DNA of 64,000 nucleotides from Microbacterium sp. Leaf288 (lineage in GTDB: Bacteria; Actinomycetota; Actinomycetes; Actinomycetales; Microbacteriaceae), in the NCBI RefSeq assembly GCF_001422925.1, contig NZ_LMNI01000001.1:552087-616086 (forward strand), in the 5' to 3' direction. Below, piece by piece: positions 8,666-16,172 of the stretch. A model generated the notes under the pieces. It did not search any database. It was not told where the DNA came from and saw only the letters and a list, made by a program, of their open reading frames with translations. The position numbers were made by a program, and so were the translations under genes. Positions within the stretch are counted from its first letter, which is position 1. Every line of letters begins with the position of its first letter.

Positions 8666-9826
8666 TCAGGTCGTGTCGGGGCCGGTGACGACGATCGTCG
8701 CGGTGCCGTCGGGGCGCACGCTGATCGTGCCCTTGACGATGAAGGGGACGTCCTCGCTGACGGCGCGCACGCGACCGTCGAAGAGCGAGCGGATGCCGAC
8801 CTCGATGTGGGCGACGGCTTCTGCCGCCAGGATCGACCACCCGGCGCCGTCCGGCTCGACGGCGACGGTCGGCTGCGACACGATCGACCACTTCGGGAGC
8901 GACGTGATGCGGTCCTCCACGAAGAAGCCGAACGGGCACGCGGTCGGCTGCAGCACCTCCTGCGTCGCGCAGGAGGTGAGGAACTCCTCGACCTTCTCCT
9001 GCACGACGCTCAGGAACTTCTCGGTCGGCTGGGCGACCACGTTGACGGGGATCGCACGGAACGGGCTGTCCGAGAGCACCGCCACACCCGGGGTGCTCGA
9101 GATCGCGGTGTCGACCGACACCGAGTAGAGGCCGGGCGAGAAGACGAGGAGCGAGACCGGGGCTGCGGGGTCGGCGTCCGCCCCGTCGGGTGAGACCTGG
9201 CGCTTGTCGATCTCGAAGCCGTTCACGTCGAAGACCATCGAGCCGGTGACACCGAGGTTCATGACCGCGAGCGGGCTCTTCGCGAACCGCCACGTCGGCG
9301 CGAGGCCGATCGAGCCGTCCTGCTCGACCGAGAACGTCGTGCGGCCGTCGTGGCCGCGTGCCGTGTACTCGATCGTGACGTGCGTGACGTCACCGTCCTG
9401 TTCCTGCGAGACGACATGCGCGTCGCGGATCGGGGCGAGCGCGGTGCTGCGCAGCAGCGCCTCGGACGCCGTCGGAGGCAGACCCGCCTCTTCGAGCTCG
9501 GCGGAGGTGACGGCGACGCCGGGCACGGCGAGGGCATCGGCCGCGCGCCCCTCCGCGAGCAGCTGGACGTAGCGCTCGACGAACGCCTTCGGGCTGTAGA
9601 ACTCGCGCTGCATCACCTGCCAGGCCGCGAACGCGGCGCCGACGAGCACCACGCCGACGACACCGAGCAGCGTGAGATCGAGCGCGAGGCGGCGGCGCGT
9701 CCGCCGCTTGATCGGAGGGTGGATGACCGGCGACTCGGGGGTCGCGTGCGCCGTGTCAGGGGTCGCCGGACCGGCCGGAGGCGCACCCGCGCGACCGGAC
9801 GACGTGTCCATCACCCCCTGATCCAC
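8666..9826 (-). CDS. Membrane-anchored protein of unknown function
   Basis: 386 residues: a Pro/Ala-rich cytosolic N-terminus (1-38), a basic stretch KRRTRRR, one transmembrane helix (about 49-70) and a large extracellular part. The extracellular region begins with a segment resembling the small alpha+beta domains often placed after such anchors (YSPKAFVERYVQLLAEGRAA) and holds one Cys pair near the middle (SCATQEVLQPTACP). I do not recognise the family; the topology recalls TcaA/YvbJ-like proteins. The GTG at 9826 is preferred because TAGACT lies exactly six bases upstream, a leaderless arrangement; an in-frame ATG five codons later is an alternative. It is transcribed toward the SulP gene, 137 bp away. 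Confidence 0.7.
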   Translation of the reverse strand: MDQGVMDTSSGRAGAPPAGPATPDTAHATPESPVIHPPIKRRTRRRLALDLTLLGVVGVVLVGAAFAAWQVMQREFYSPKAFVERYVQLLAEGRAADALAVPGVAVTSAELEEAGLPPTASEALLRSTALAPIRDAHVVSQEQDGDVTHVTIEYTARGHDGRTTFSVEQDGSIGLAPTWRFAKSPLAVMNLGVTGSMVFDVNGFEIDKRQVSPDGADADPAAPVSLLVFSPGLYSVSVDTAISSTPGVAVLSDSPFRAIPVNVVAQPTEKFLSVVQEKVEEFLTSCATQEVLQPTACPFGFFVEDRITSLPKWSIVSQPTVAVEPDGAGWSILAAEAVAHIEVGIRSLFDGRVRAVSEDVPFIVKGTISVRPDGTATIVVTGPDTT

Positions 9827-9832
9827 GGGCCC

Positions 9833-9838
9833 AGTCTA
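9833..9838 (-). promoter_or_regulatory. -10 hexamer TAGACT, leaderless type
   Basis: TAGACT on the minus strand lies six bases before the GTG at 9826 of the membrane-anchored protein. Confidence 0.5.
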
Positions 9839-9922
9839 GGAAAGCGTGGCCGGGAGGCCCCTGTGGAACGCAAAGTCGGGACTCGAAGTCCACTCGGTCG
9901 CCTCGCCGCACCCGCGCGCCGG

Positions 9923-10756
9923 TCAGGGCATGATCGCGTCGCGCACGGCGCTCGCGCCGGCGAGCTGGCCGGAGGCGATCGCGGCGGCCAGCGACACCAT
10001 CGGGCCGGGGACGGCCGCCAGGTGCGCCATGTCGCCGCCCGCGTACACGCCGGGCACCGTGGTGCGCCCCATCGCGTCGATCTCGACACCGCCGCCGGGA
10101 AGGATGCCGCAGCCGAGCTGGGCCGCGAACGGGGCGCGCTGCGTCGCCGTCGCGGCCGTGAAGACGCCGGCGACGTTCTCGACCGAACCGTCGGCGAGCG
10201 AGAGCTCGAGCCCGCCGTCGACCTCGGTCACGAGCGCGACGTCGGCGGGGCGGGCGATGAAGGCGGAGGCGACGATGGGGCGCAGCATCCGTTCGATCAT
10301 CCCGGCGTGCTCGCCGTCGATGAGGATGCCGACGCGCCGGCCGGCGAACTCGTGGCCGTGGCAGAACGGGCACTGTGCGACGAGGCGGCCCCACTGCTCG
10401 GCGAGGCCGGGGACCGGCGGCAGCTCGTCGCGCATACCCGTCGCCAGCACGAGTCGCGCGGCGCGCTCGGTGCCGTCGGCGGTGGTCACCTCGAAGTCGC
10501 CGAGCGACCCCGACACGGCGGTGACGGGTGTCGTGCGCACCTCGACGGTGTCGTACGCGGCGAGTTCGTCGCGGGCGATTCCGCGCAGCTCGGCAGGGCT
10601 CCGGCCATCGTTGGTGAGGAGGTTGTGGGCGTGCGCGACCGTCGCGTTGCGGTACTCGCCGGAGTCGAGCAGGAGCACGGTGCGGTGCATGCGGCCGATG
10701 GTGAGCGCGGCCTGGAGGCCGGCCGGGCCGCCGCCGATCACGATGACGTCGTACAT
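9923..10756 (-). CDS. Thioredoxin-reductase-like NAD(P)/FAD oxidoreductase (CPFC)
   Basis: A 277-residue flavoprotein of the thioredoxin reductase fold. The FAD-binding GGGPAG is at 8-13, the redox pair is Cys129 and Cys132 in CPFCHG, and the C-terminal FAD motif is VYAGGDMA. The NADPH-binding loop is degenerate (RRVGILIDGEHAG), so it may act on something other than thioredoxin or use another donor. ATG at 10756 was chosen because GAGAGGA precedes it by six bases; the open frame reaches 10804 but that part lies across the promoter. A MerR-type regulator is divergent, and a MerR-type promoter sits between them, so the gene is probably switched by redox or thiol stress sensed by that regulator. 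Confidence 0.85.
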   Translation of the reverse strand: MYDVIVIGGGPAGLQAALTIGRMHRTVLLLDSGEYRNATVAHAHNLLTNDGRSPAELRGIARDELAAYDTVEVRTTPVTAVSGSLGDFEVTTADGTERAARLVLATGMRDELPPVPGLAEQWGRLVAQCPFCHGHEFAGRRVGILIDGEHAGMIERMLRPIVASAFIARPADVALVTEVDGGLELSLADGSVENVAGVFTAATATQRAPFAAQLGCGILPGGGVEIDAMGRTTVPGVYAGGDMAHLAAVPGPMVSLAAAIASGQLAGASAVRDAIMP

Positions 10757-10789
10757 GAGTGATCCTCTCGTCGGGTTGCGTCTGCCTCG

Positions 10790-10820
10790 ATCCTGTGACT
10801 TCATGTCGACATGAAGTCAA
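10790..10820 (-). promoter_or_regulatory. MerR-type promoter with operator in a 19-bp spacer
   Basis: On the minus strand TTGACT (10820-10815) and CAGGAT (10795-10790) are 19 bases apart, the over-long spacing typical of MerR-activated promoters. The spacer is covered by a perfect 24-bp palindrome at 10796-10819 centred on GTCGAC (half site TGACTTCATGTC). The palindrome also covers the start codon of the divergent merR gene, which would give autorepression. On the plus strand TTGCGT (10776-10781) and CTTCAT (10799-10804), 17 apart, form a possible leaderless promoter for merR. Confidence 0.8.
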
Positions 10821-11293
10821 GTCTGCCGATCGGAGACGCCGCCGCCCGGTTCTCGCTGCCCACGAACGTGCTGCGGCACTGGGAGGACGTGGGACTGCTG
10901 CGGCCCGACCGCGACGGAGGTGGGCGCCGTCGCTACGGCGACGACGACCTGGTGCGCATCGGCGTGATCGTGCGGAGCAAGAACGCCGGCATGAGCCTCG
11001 AGCAGATCGGCGTGCTGCTGGACGAGCAGGCGCCCGAGCGGCATCGCGTGCTCGAGGAGCACCTCGCCGACCTCGAGCGCCGCATGGCCGACATGGAGCG
11101 CTCGCGGCGCATGACGGAGCACGCGCTGCGCTGCCGCTCCCACGACATCACGACGTGTCCGCGATTCCGGGCGATCATGGACGAGGTCGTGGCGGGGACC
11201 GGGCGCTGGCGAGAAGCCGAGGAGCCTGTGGAGAGCGGGCGGGTGTCCACGGATCGCGGCGTGCAGGGCCGGGAGGCGGCATCCGCTCGTTAA
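10811..11293 (+). CDS. MerR family transcriptional regulator
   Basis: A 160-residue MerR protein. The winged helix lies at about 4-70 (LPIGDAAARFSLPTNVLRHW then EDVGLLRPDR), followed by the long dimerisation helix (75-105). The C-terminal effector region contains C108-x2-H111-x4-C116, which could bind a metal or act as a thiol switch. No Shine-Dalgarno is present; the ATG is six bases after CTTCAT, so the mRNA may be leaderless. The start codon lies inside the operator palindrome. The divergent flavoprotein gene is the obvious target; whether the signal is metal, thiol or oxidant is inference. Confidence 0.88.
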   Translation: MKSSLPIGDAAARFSLPTNVLRHWEDVGLLRPDRDGGGRRRYGDDDLVRIGVIVRSKNAGMSLEQIGVLLDEQAPERHRVLEEHLADLERRMADMERSRRMTEHALRCRSHDITTCPRFRAIMDEVVAGTGRWREAEEPVESGRVSTDRGVQGREAASAR

Positions 11294-11296
11294 CAT
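11291..11296 (+). promoter_or_regulatory. -10 hexamer TAACAT, leaderless type
   Basis: TAACAT lies at the very end of merR and exactly six bases before the GTG start of the helicase gene. Confidence 0.5.
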
Positions 11297-11302
11297 GAGT
11301 CG

Positions 11303-12667
11303 GTGAACACTCCGCCTCTGTCTGCCGAGCAGGAGGCGCTGTTCCGGCTCATCGAAGACACCCGCGAGCACGTGTTCGTGACCGGGCGCGCGGGCACCGG
11401 CAAATCGACGCTGCTGCAGCACCTCGCGTGGAACACGAACAAGCAGATCGCGGTGTGCGCGCCGACGGGCGTCGCGGCGCTCAACGTCGAGGGTCAGACG
11501 ATCCACTCGCTCTTCAAGCTGCCGCTCGGCATCATCGGCTCGCACGACGAGGACCAGTCGGACGCGACCCGCAAGCTGCTCAACGCGATCGACACCCTCG
11601 TCATCGACGAGATCTCGATGGTCAACGCCGACCTCATGGACGCGATCGACCGTTCGCTGCGCAAGGCGCGGGGGCGGCGCGGCGAGCCGTTCGGCGGCAC
11701 GCAGATCGTCATGTTCGGCGACCCGTACCAGCTCGCGCCCGTCCCGCCCCGCGGCGACGAGCTGCGGTACGTGCAGGACCACTACCGGTCGTTCTGGTTC
11801 TTCGACGCCAAGGTGTGGGTGGGCGAGGCGGCGACCGACGGCATCCTCGATGTCGGGTCGTACGGCGCCGACCTCAACATCCGAGAGCTCGTCGACATCC
11901 ACCGCCAGTCCGATCCGGCGTTCAAGGCGATGCTCAACGCCGTGCGGTACGGCCGCGTGACGGCCGACATCGCCGAGGTGCTCAACACGACCGGCGCGCG
12001 CACTCCCCCGGACCCGCTCGACGGCGAACACCCGATCATCACGCTCGCGACGCGCAACGACATCGTCAACAACATCAACCGCCGCCACCTCACCGAGCTC
12101 GTGGGCCGGGAGCAGACGGCGATGGCGGAGGTCAACGGCGACTTCGGACGAGGGGATGCCGCGTACCCGGCCGATCTCGAGCTCAAGCTGAAGGTCGGCG
12201 CCCAGGTGATGTTCCTGCGCAACGACACCGCCGCCTTCGGCGAGCCGCCGCGGTGGGTCAACGGCACGATCGGAACGGTCACCCGCATCGCCGGCGAGAC
12301 CGTGCGGGTCGACGTCGAGGGCGAGGAGTTCGACGTCGAGCCGTCGGTGTGGGAGAAGTACCGCTACTCGTACAACCCCGGGTCCAAGACCCTCACCCGC
12401 GACATCGTGGCCGAGTTCACGCAGTTCCCGCTGCGGCTGGCGTGGGCGGTGACGATCCACAAGTCGCAGGGCAAGACCTACGACCGCGCGATCATCGACC
12501 TCGGCTCCGGGGCCTTCGCGCCGGGGCAGACGTACGTCGCGCTGTCGCGACTGACCTCGCTGGACGGGCTGTACCTCTCACGGCCGCTCAGGCCGCGCGA
12601 CATCCAGGTCGACCCCGACGTGGGGCGGTTCATGGCGTCCGCGGTGCGGGGAGCGCCCGTGGCCTGA
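11303..12667 (+). CDS. PIF1/RecD-like AAA superfamily 1 helicase
   Basis: A 454-residue superfamily 1B helicase-type ATPase. Walker A is GRAGTGKST (28-36), motif Ia CAPTGVAAL, Walker B VIDEIS (Asp102-Glu103), and the C-terminal motifs include TIHKSQGKTYDRAI and YVALSRLTSLDG, the last typical of PIF1 and RecD2 proteins. These unwind DNA 5' to 3' and act at G-quadruplexes, replication barriers or in repair. The length matches the compact bacterial PIF1-like group, with no extra nuclease or Zn domain. GTG start follows the leaderless -10 at 11291-11296. It is monocistronic and ends in a convergent hairpin. Confidence 0.88.
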   Translation: MNTPPLSAEQEALFRLIEDTREHVFVTGRAGTGKSTLLQHLAWNTNKQIAVCAPTGVAALNVEGQTIHSLFKLPLGIIGSHDEDQSDATRKLLNAIDTLVIDEISMVNADLMDAIDRSLRKARGRRGEPFGGTQIVMFGDPYQLAPVPPRGDELRYVQDHYRSFWFFDAKVWVGEAATDGILDVGSYGADLNIRELVDIHRQSDPAFKAMLNAVRYGRVTADIAEVLNTTGARTPPDPLDGEHPIITLATRNDIVNNINRRHLTELVGREQTAMAEVNGDFGRGDAAYPADLELKLKVGAQVMFLRNDTAAFGEPPRWVNGTIGTVTRIAGETVRVDVEGEEFDVEPSVWEKYRYSYNPGSKTLTRDIVAEFTQFPLRLAWAVTIHKSQGKTYDRAIIDLGSGAFAPGQTYVALSRLTSLDGLYLSRPLRPRDIQVDPDVGRFMASAVRGAPVA

Positions 12668-12702
12668 GGTGCGCCCCGGCCCGCAGCATCCGTCCCCACC
12701 AC

Positions 12703-12728
12703 CTCGCGGGGTTCGGAGGGGCCGCGAG
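12703..12728. terminator. Convergent hairpin between helicase and heme oxygenase
   Basis: CTCGCGG (12703-12709) pairs with CCGCGAG (12722-12728) around a 12-base G-rich loop in the 61-bp gap between the two convergent genes. Confidence 0.4.
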
Positions 12729-13400
12729 TCAGGCGACGTGCGAGGACTGGGCGGACTCCGCGGCCTTGGCGGCGGCGAGGTCTTCGAAGAGCTCGGTGTT
12801 GAAGCGGTAGGCGAGCAGCACCTCGTCGATCACGCGCTCCTGCTCCGCAGCATCCCACGGGGCGGCGTCGAGCTGCTCGCGGTAGACGTCCTTGAAGGCC
12901 TTCGGGTCGGCGATGTCGTCGAACAGGTAGAAGCCGATGCCGTTCGTCTCGAACCCGAAGCGGCGCGCCATCAGGCGCCCGATGAACTGGCCGCCCGAGA
13001 GGTCGCCGAGGTAGCGCGTGTAGTGGTGGGCCACGAAGCCACCCGCCCACGTCGCGCCGACCTCGTTGATGCGGTCGACGTAGCGGCGCGTCGTCGGCAG
13101 CGGCTCGATGCGCTCGCGCCAGTCGGGGCCGACGAGGAACCCGAGGTCGGCCTCGAGCGCAGGCAGCCGCGTGAGCTTGTCGGAGATGAAGACCCTCGCG
13201 ACCGGGTCGTTGCGCATCTGGCCGGCGGTGCGCTCTAGCGCCTCGTAGATGAACCAGTGCTGCACGACGAGGGCGACGTAGTCCTCGCGCGTGCCCTCCC
13301 CCTTCATGAGATCGGCCATGAAGCCGGAGTGCTCGCTCGACGAGTGCGAGCTGCTGGAGCGTTCGCGCAGGGCGGTGGAGAACGGGATCGGGTCGCTCAT
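12729..13400 (-). CDS. hmuO: Heme oxygenase (biliverdin-producing), HmuO type
   Basis: A 223-residue heme oxygenase that opens heme to biliverdin, CO and ferrous iron. The proximal ligand is probably His19, aligned with the AHEKAEHS region of corynebacterial HmuO but here written SHSSSEHSGFM, so the usual Glu after the His is replaced by Ser. The distal-helix signature GDLSGGQ is intact at 132-138. The start ATG is six bases after TAGCAT and directly downstream of an iron box, so expression should rise under iron starvation. A DUF2470 gene, also linked to heme iron use, lies 45 bp upstream on the same strand. Electron donors are not encoded here; FprA/ferredoxin at 53 kb could serve. Confidence 0.93.
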   Translation of the reverse strand: MSDPIPFSTALRERSSSSHSSSEHSGFMADLMKGEGTREDYVALVVQHWFIYEALERTAGQMRNDPVARVFISDKLTRLPALEADLGFLVGPDWRERIEPLPTTRRYVDRINEVGATWAGGFVAHHYTRYLGDLSGGQFIGRLMARRFGFETNGIGFYLFDDIADPKAFKDVYREQLDAAPWDAAEQERVIDEVLLAYRFNTELFEDLAAAKAAESAQSSHVA

Positions 13401-13406
13401 ACCTTC

Positions 13407-13434
13407 ATGCTAACTGAAGATAAGGCGAACCTAA
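13407..13434 (-). promoter_or_regulatory. Iron (DtxR/IdeR) box and -10 of the heme oxygenase gene
   Basis: On the minus strand TTAGGTTCGCCTTATCTTC (13434-13416) matches most of the DtxR/IdeR consensus; the left half is perfect apart from one base and the right half is weaker. The -10 TAGCAT (13412-13407) lies right after it and six bases before the ATG. Bound iron repressor would block this promoter. Confidence 0.7.
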
Positions 13435-13445
13435 CCACTGATTTC

Positions 13446-13772
13446 CTACGCGTGCGGCCGGGGGTCGATTCCGAGGCGGTGGCACGCCTCGTCGTACAGG
13501 GCGACGATCTCGCGGCGCACCTCGCGGCGCTCCGCGATCGGACCCGACGGCCACGGCACGGCGATCTCGGCGGTCGAGCCGTCGGCGAGCGTGGCCTCCC
13601 AGACGCCCCGATCCCCGTCGAACCCGGTCATCGTCGCGGCGCTGATCTCGGCGTCGGCCAGTCCCGCGTCCGCGGCGAACGCCCGCGAGATCAGGAGGTT
13701 GTCGCCGGCGTGATCGCCGTTCATGTGGCCGAGCACGCCGGTGAGGGCGGCGACGTCGAAGTGATGGGTCAT
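13446..13772 (-). CDS. DUF2470 domain protein
   Basis: A 108-residue protein made of one DUF2470 domain, recognised by the HMNGDHAGDNL segment (16-26) and the acidic middle. The domain occurs as the C-terminal part of HugZ-like heme-degrading or heme-storing enzymes, so the free-standing form next to heme oxygenase suggests a part in heme iron handling; its reaction is not established. The ATG follows TAGGGT (13784-13779) at six bases, so this gene has its own leaderless promoter. The iron box lies 3' of this gene, in front of heme oxygenase, so co-regulation is not certain. Confidence 0.85.
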   Translation of the reverse strand: MTHHFDVAALTGVLGHMNGDHAGDNLLISRAFAADAGLADAEISAATMTGFDGDRGVWEATLADGSTAEIAVPWPSGPIAERREVRREIVALYDEACHRLGIDPRPHA

Positions 13773-13778
13773 GCGATC

Positions 13779-13784
13779 ACCCTA
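13779..13784 (-). promoter_or_regulatory. -10 hexamer TAGGGT, leaderless type
   Basis: TAGGGT on the minus strand is six bases before the ATG of the DUF2470 gene. Confidence 0.5.
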
Positions 13785-13852
13785 CGGATCGCCGTTCAAC
13801 GCAAGCGACCATGGTGTGTTTGAATTCATTGCACGATCATCGGGGGGTGAGA

Positions 13853-15121
13853 ATGCGGACCCGCTCCACACATCGACGCGCCATCGCGGTCGTCGCCGGT
13901 GCCCTGACATCCGCTCTGCTCCTCGCCGGGTGCTCGTTCGACGGCGACATCGAGCCCGACCTGCCCCCTCAGACGACCGCGGCCTTCGCCGACGAGACCG
14001 TGCAGCAGCTGACGGATGCCGTCACCCACGCGATGGGCGTCACCGGGTCGTCCGGCGCGATCGTGGGCGTGTGGGCGCCGTGGAGCGGGAGCTGGGTCGC
14101 CGGCCTCGGCACGCAGCGTCCGGACGGCGGGGGCGAGGTCACCGACGATCTGGTGTTCCGTGCGGGCAAGGTCACGCGCGCCATGACGTGCGACGTGCTG
14201 TTCGAGGCCGCCGCCGAGGGCAAGGTCAAGCTCGACGACAGCATCACCGACTACGTCTCGGGCGTGCCCGATCTGAAGGACGTGACGCTCATCGAGCTCT
14301 GCGACGGGACGTCTGGCATCGGCTCGTACGCGGGCCAGCTGTACTCGTCCTGGCTCTCGAATCCCGACCGGAACTGGGATCCACGCTATCTGGCGAGCTT
14401 CGGACTCGGCCAGCCCCGCACGGCCGACCCGGGCGCGGCCTACCGCGACTCGGACGCCGGGTACGTGCTGCTCGGCCTCGCACTGGAGCGCGCCACCGAG
14501 AAGACGGCCGCCGCCCTCATCCACGACTACGTCGCCGACCCGCTCGGGCTCGATGCCACCGCGCTCGGCGATCTCCCCGCCCCGGGCATGCTCAAGGGTG
14601 GGCAGTCCGTCAACAACGCCGAGGGTGCGCTCGACTGCGCGCAGCCGCTCGATCTCACCACGGCCTCGTCGAGCAGCGGCTTCACCGACGCCGGCGCGAT
14701 CACCGACATCCATGACCTCGGCCGCTACGTGCAGGCGCTGGCGTCCGGTTCGCTCGTCGAAGACGACGACCGATTCAACGCGCCGGTGGCGGTCGCCGCC
14801 GATGCCCCGTCGTGGTACGCCGCGGACGGCGGTGCGCTCATCGCCGGCTCGCTCATCGGCCAGTACGGGAAGGTGCCGGGGTACATCACCGCGGCCTTCG
14901 CCGACCCCACGACCGGGCTGACGGTCGCGATCGTCCTCAACAACTCCGCGGCCGATGCCGCGGTGGGTGAGTACCTCGCGTGGGAGCTCGCGGCGATCGC
15001 GTCGAAGACGCCTGCCACCGCGGGCGAGACGGCACCCGAGGCCGGTCTTCCCTGGACCGCCGAGCAGTACCACGCCGCGATCGACACGCTCGCGGTCTGC
15101 ACGCCGCCGGCGTCGGAGTGA
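13853..15121 (+). CDS. Serine-hydrolase/beta-lactamase-fold lipoprotein with degenerate active site
   Basis: 422 residues with a type II signal peptide (lipobox LLLAGC, Cys27) and the fold of class C beta-lactamase-like serine hydrolases. The usual motifs are all altered. The SxxK position reads FRAGKVTRAM, with KVTR (106-109) where SVTK is normal. The YxN region reads YRDSDAGY (197-204). The H-T-S-G-I block reads GTSGI. The late HxG-type motif reads QYGKVPG (337-343). It is therefore probably a non-catalytic binder rather than a peptidase or esterase. ATG at 13853 was preferred over 13811 because GGGGGGTGAG precedes it and it gives a normal signal peptide. The stop overlaps the GTG of the next gene, so the two are co-transcribed. 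Confidence 0.82.
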   Translation: MRTRSTHRRAIAVVAGALTSALLLAGCSFDGDIEPDLPPQTTAAFADETVQQLTDAVTHAMGVTGSSGAIVGVWAPWSGSWVAGLGTQRPDGGGEVTDDLVFRAGKVTRAMTCDVLFEAAAEGKVKLDDSITDYVSGVPDLKDVTLIELCDGTSGIGSYAGQLYSSWLSNPDRNWDPRYLASFGLGQPRTADPGAAYRDSDAGYVLLGLALERATEKTAAALIHDYVADPLGLDATALGDLPAPGMLKGGQSVNNAEGALDCAQPLDLTTASSSSGFTDAGAITDIHDLGRYVQALASGSLVEDDDRFNAPVAVAADAPSWYAADGGALIAGSLIGQYGKVPGYITAAFADPTTGLTVAIVLNNSAADAAVGEYLAWELAAIASKTPATAGETAPEAGLPWTAEQYHAAIDTLAVCTPPASE

Positions 15122-16032
15122 ACGCGGGCGCAGACTCCGCGGGCGCGACGATCTCGGGCGGTGGCCGCTCGGGCACCTCGCCCGCGATCCTGCTGGTGAT
15201 CGCGGGCCTCGCGTGCCAGGAGGTCGGCGCGTCGATCGCCGTCCTGCTGTTCCCCCAGGTCGGCCCGCTCGGCATGGTCATGCTGCGCCTGGTGTTCTCG
15301 GCCGTCGTGCTGCTGCTGATCGCGCGACCCCGCGTGCGCGGTCACTCCCGCGCCGACTGGAGGGCAGTGGCGCTCTTCGGACTCGTGCTGGCGCTGATGA
15401 ACGGCCTGTTCTACCTCGCCCTCGAGCGTCTTCCGCTCGGGGTCACCGTGACCATCGAGGTGCTGGGGCCCCTCGTGCTGTCGATCGTCGCGGCTCGCCG
15501 CGCGTCGGCGTGGCTGTGGGCGCTTCTGGCGCTCGCCGGAGTCGTGGCTCTGGGCGGCGGCGGGTGGGACCGGCTCGACCCGCTCGGCGTGCTGTTCGCG
15601 CTCGGCGCCGCCGGCAGCTGGGCGTTCTACATCCTCGCCTCGGCGCGCGTCGGGCGGGCGTTCCCCAGGCTCGACGGGCTCGCGCTCGCGATGGCGATCG
15701 GCGCCGTCATCGCCCTGCCGTTCGGGATCGCGGATGCCGGAGCCGCCCTCCTGCGGATCGAGATCGTCGCGCTCGGTGCAGCGGTGGCGGTGCTGTCGTC
15801 GACGATCCCGTACGCGTTCGAGCTCATCGCTCTCCGGCGCCTCCCGGCGGCCGTCTTCGCGATCCTGATGAGTCTCGCGCCGGCCACCGCGGCCCTCGCG
15901 GGCTTCATATTCCTCGGACAACATATGACGTGGCTCGAGCTCCTTGGCATCGCACTGGTCATCGCCGCGAGCATCGGCGCGATCCGGTCCTCCGCCCGCG
16001 CTGCGCGCGAGTCCGCGGAGCCGATCGCCTGA
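15118..16032 (+). CDS. EamA/RhtA-type drug/metabolite transporter
   Basis: A 304-residue inner-membrane protein with about ten hydrophobic helices in two EamA repeats (for example ILLVIAGLACQEVGASIAVL and LGAAGSWAFYILASARVG). Members of this branch (RhtA-like) export amino acids such as threonine and homoserine. The GTG at 15118 overlaps the stop of the lipoprotein gene in a GTGA junction, so translation is probably coupled; the frame is open to 14980 but that part lies inside the upstream gene. The substrate cannot be told. Confidence 0.85.
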   Translation: MNAGADSAGATISGGGRSGTSPAILLVIAGLACQEVGASIAVLLFPQVGPLGMVMLRLVFSAVVLLLIARPRVRGHSRADWRAVALFGLVLALMNGLFYLALERLPLGVTVTIEVLGPLVLSIVAARRASAWLWALLALAGVVALGGGGWDRLDPLGVLFALGAAGSWAFYILASARVGRAFPRLDGLALAMAIGAVIALPFGIADAGAALLRIEIVALGAAVAVLSSTIPYAFELIALRRLPAAVFAILMSLAPATAALAGFIFLGQHMTWLELLGIALVIAASIGAIRSSARAARESAEPIA

Positions 16033-16160
16033 CGCACGGCGTGCGCCGCGCCGCAGCATCCGCCTTCGCTCCGTCAGCATGCGAGACCGCACAGAAGCAC
16101 CGATCCCGGCGGATGCGCGGTGCTGTCGCGCAGTCTCGCCCAGAGGTGGGTGCTGCTCGG

Positions 16161-16166
16161 TAGCAT
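16161..16166 (+). promoter_or_regulatory. -10 hexamer TAGCAT, leaderless type
   Basis: TAGCAT ends six bases before the GTG of the Gfo/Idh/MocA gene. The rest of the 140-bp gap (16033-16172) shows no other signal apart from one GCAGCATCC copy. Confidence 0.5.
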
Positions 16167-16172
16167 CAGGGC

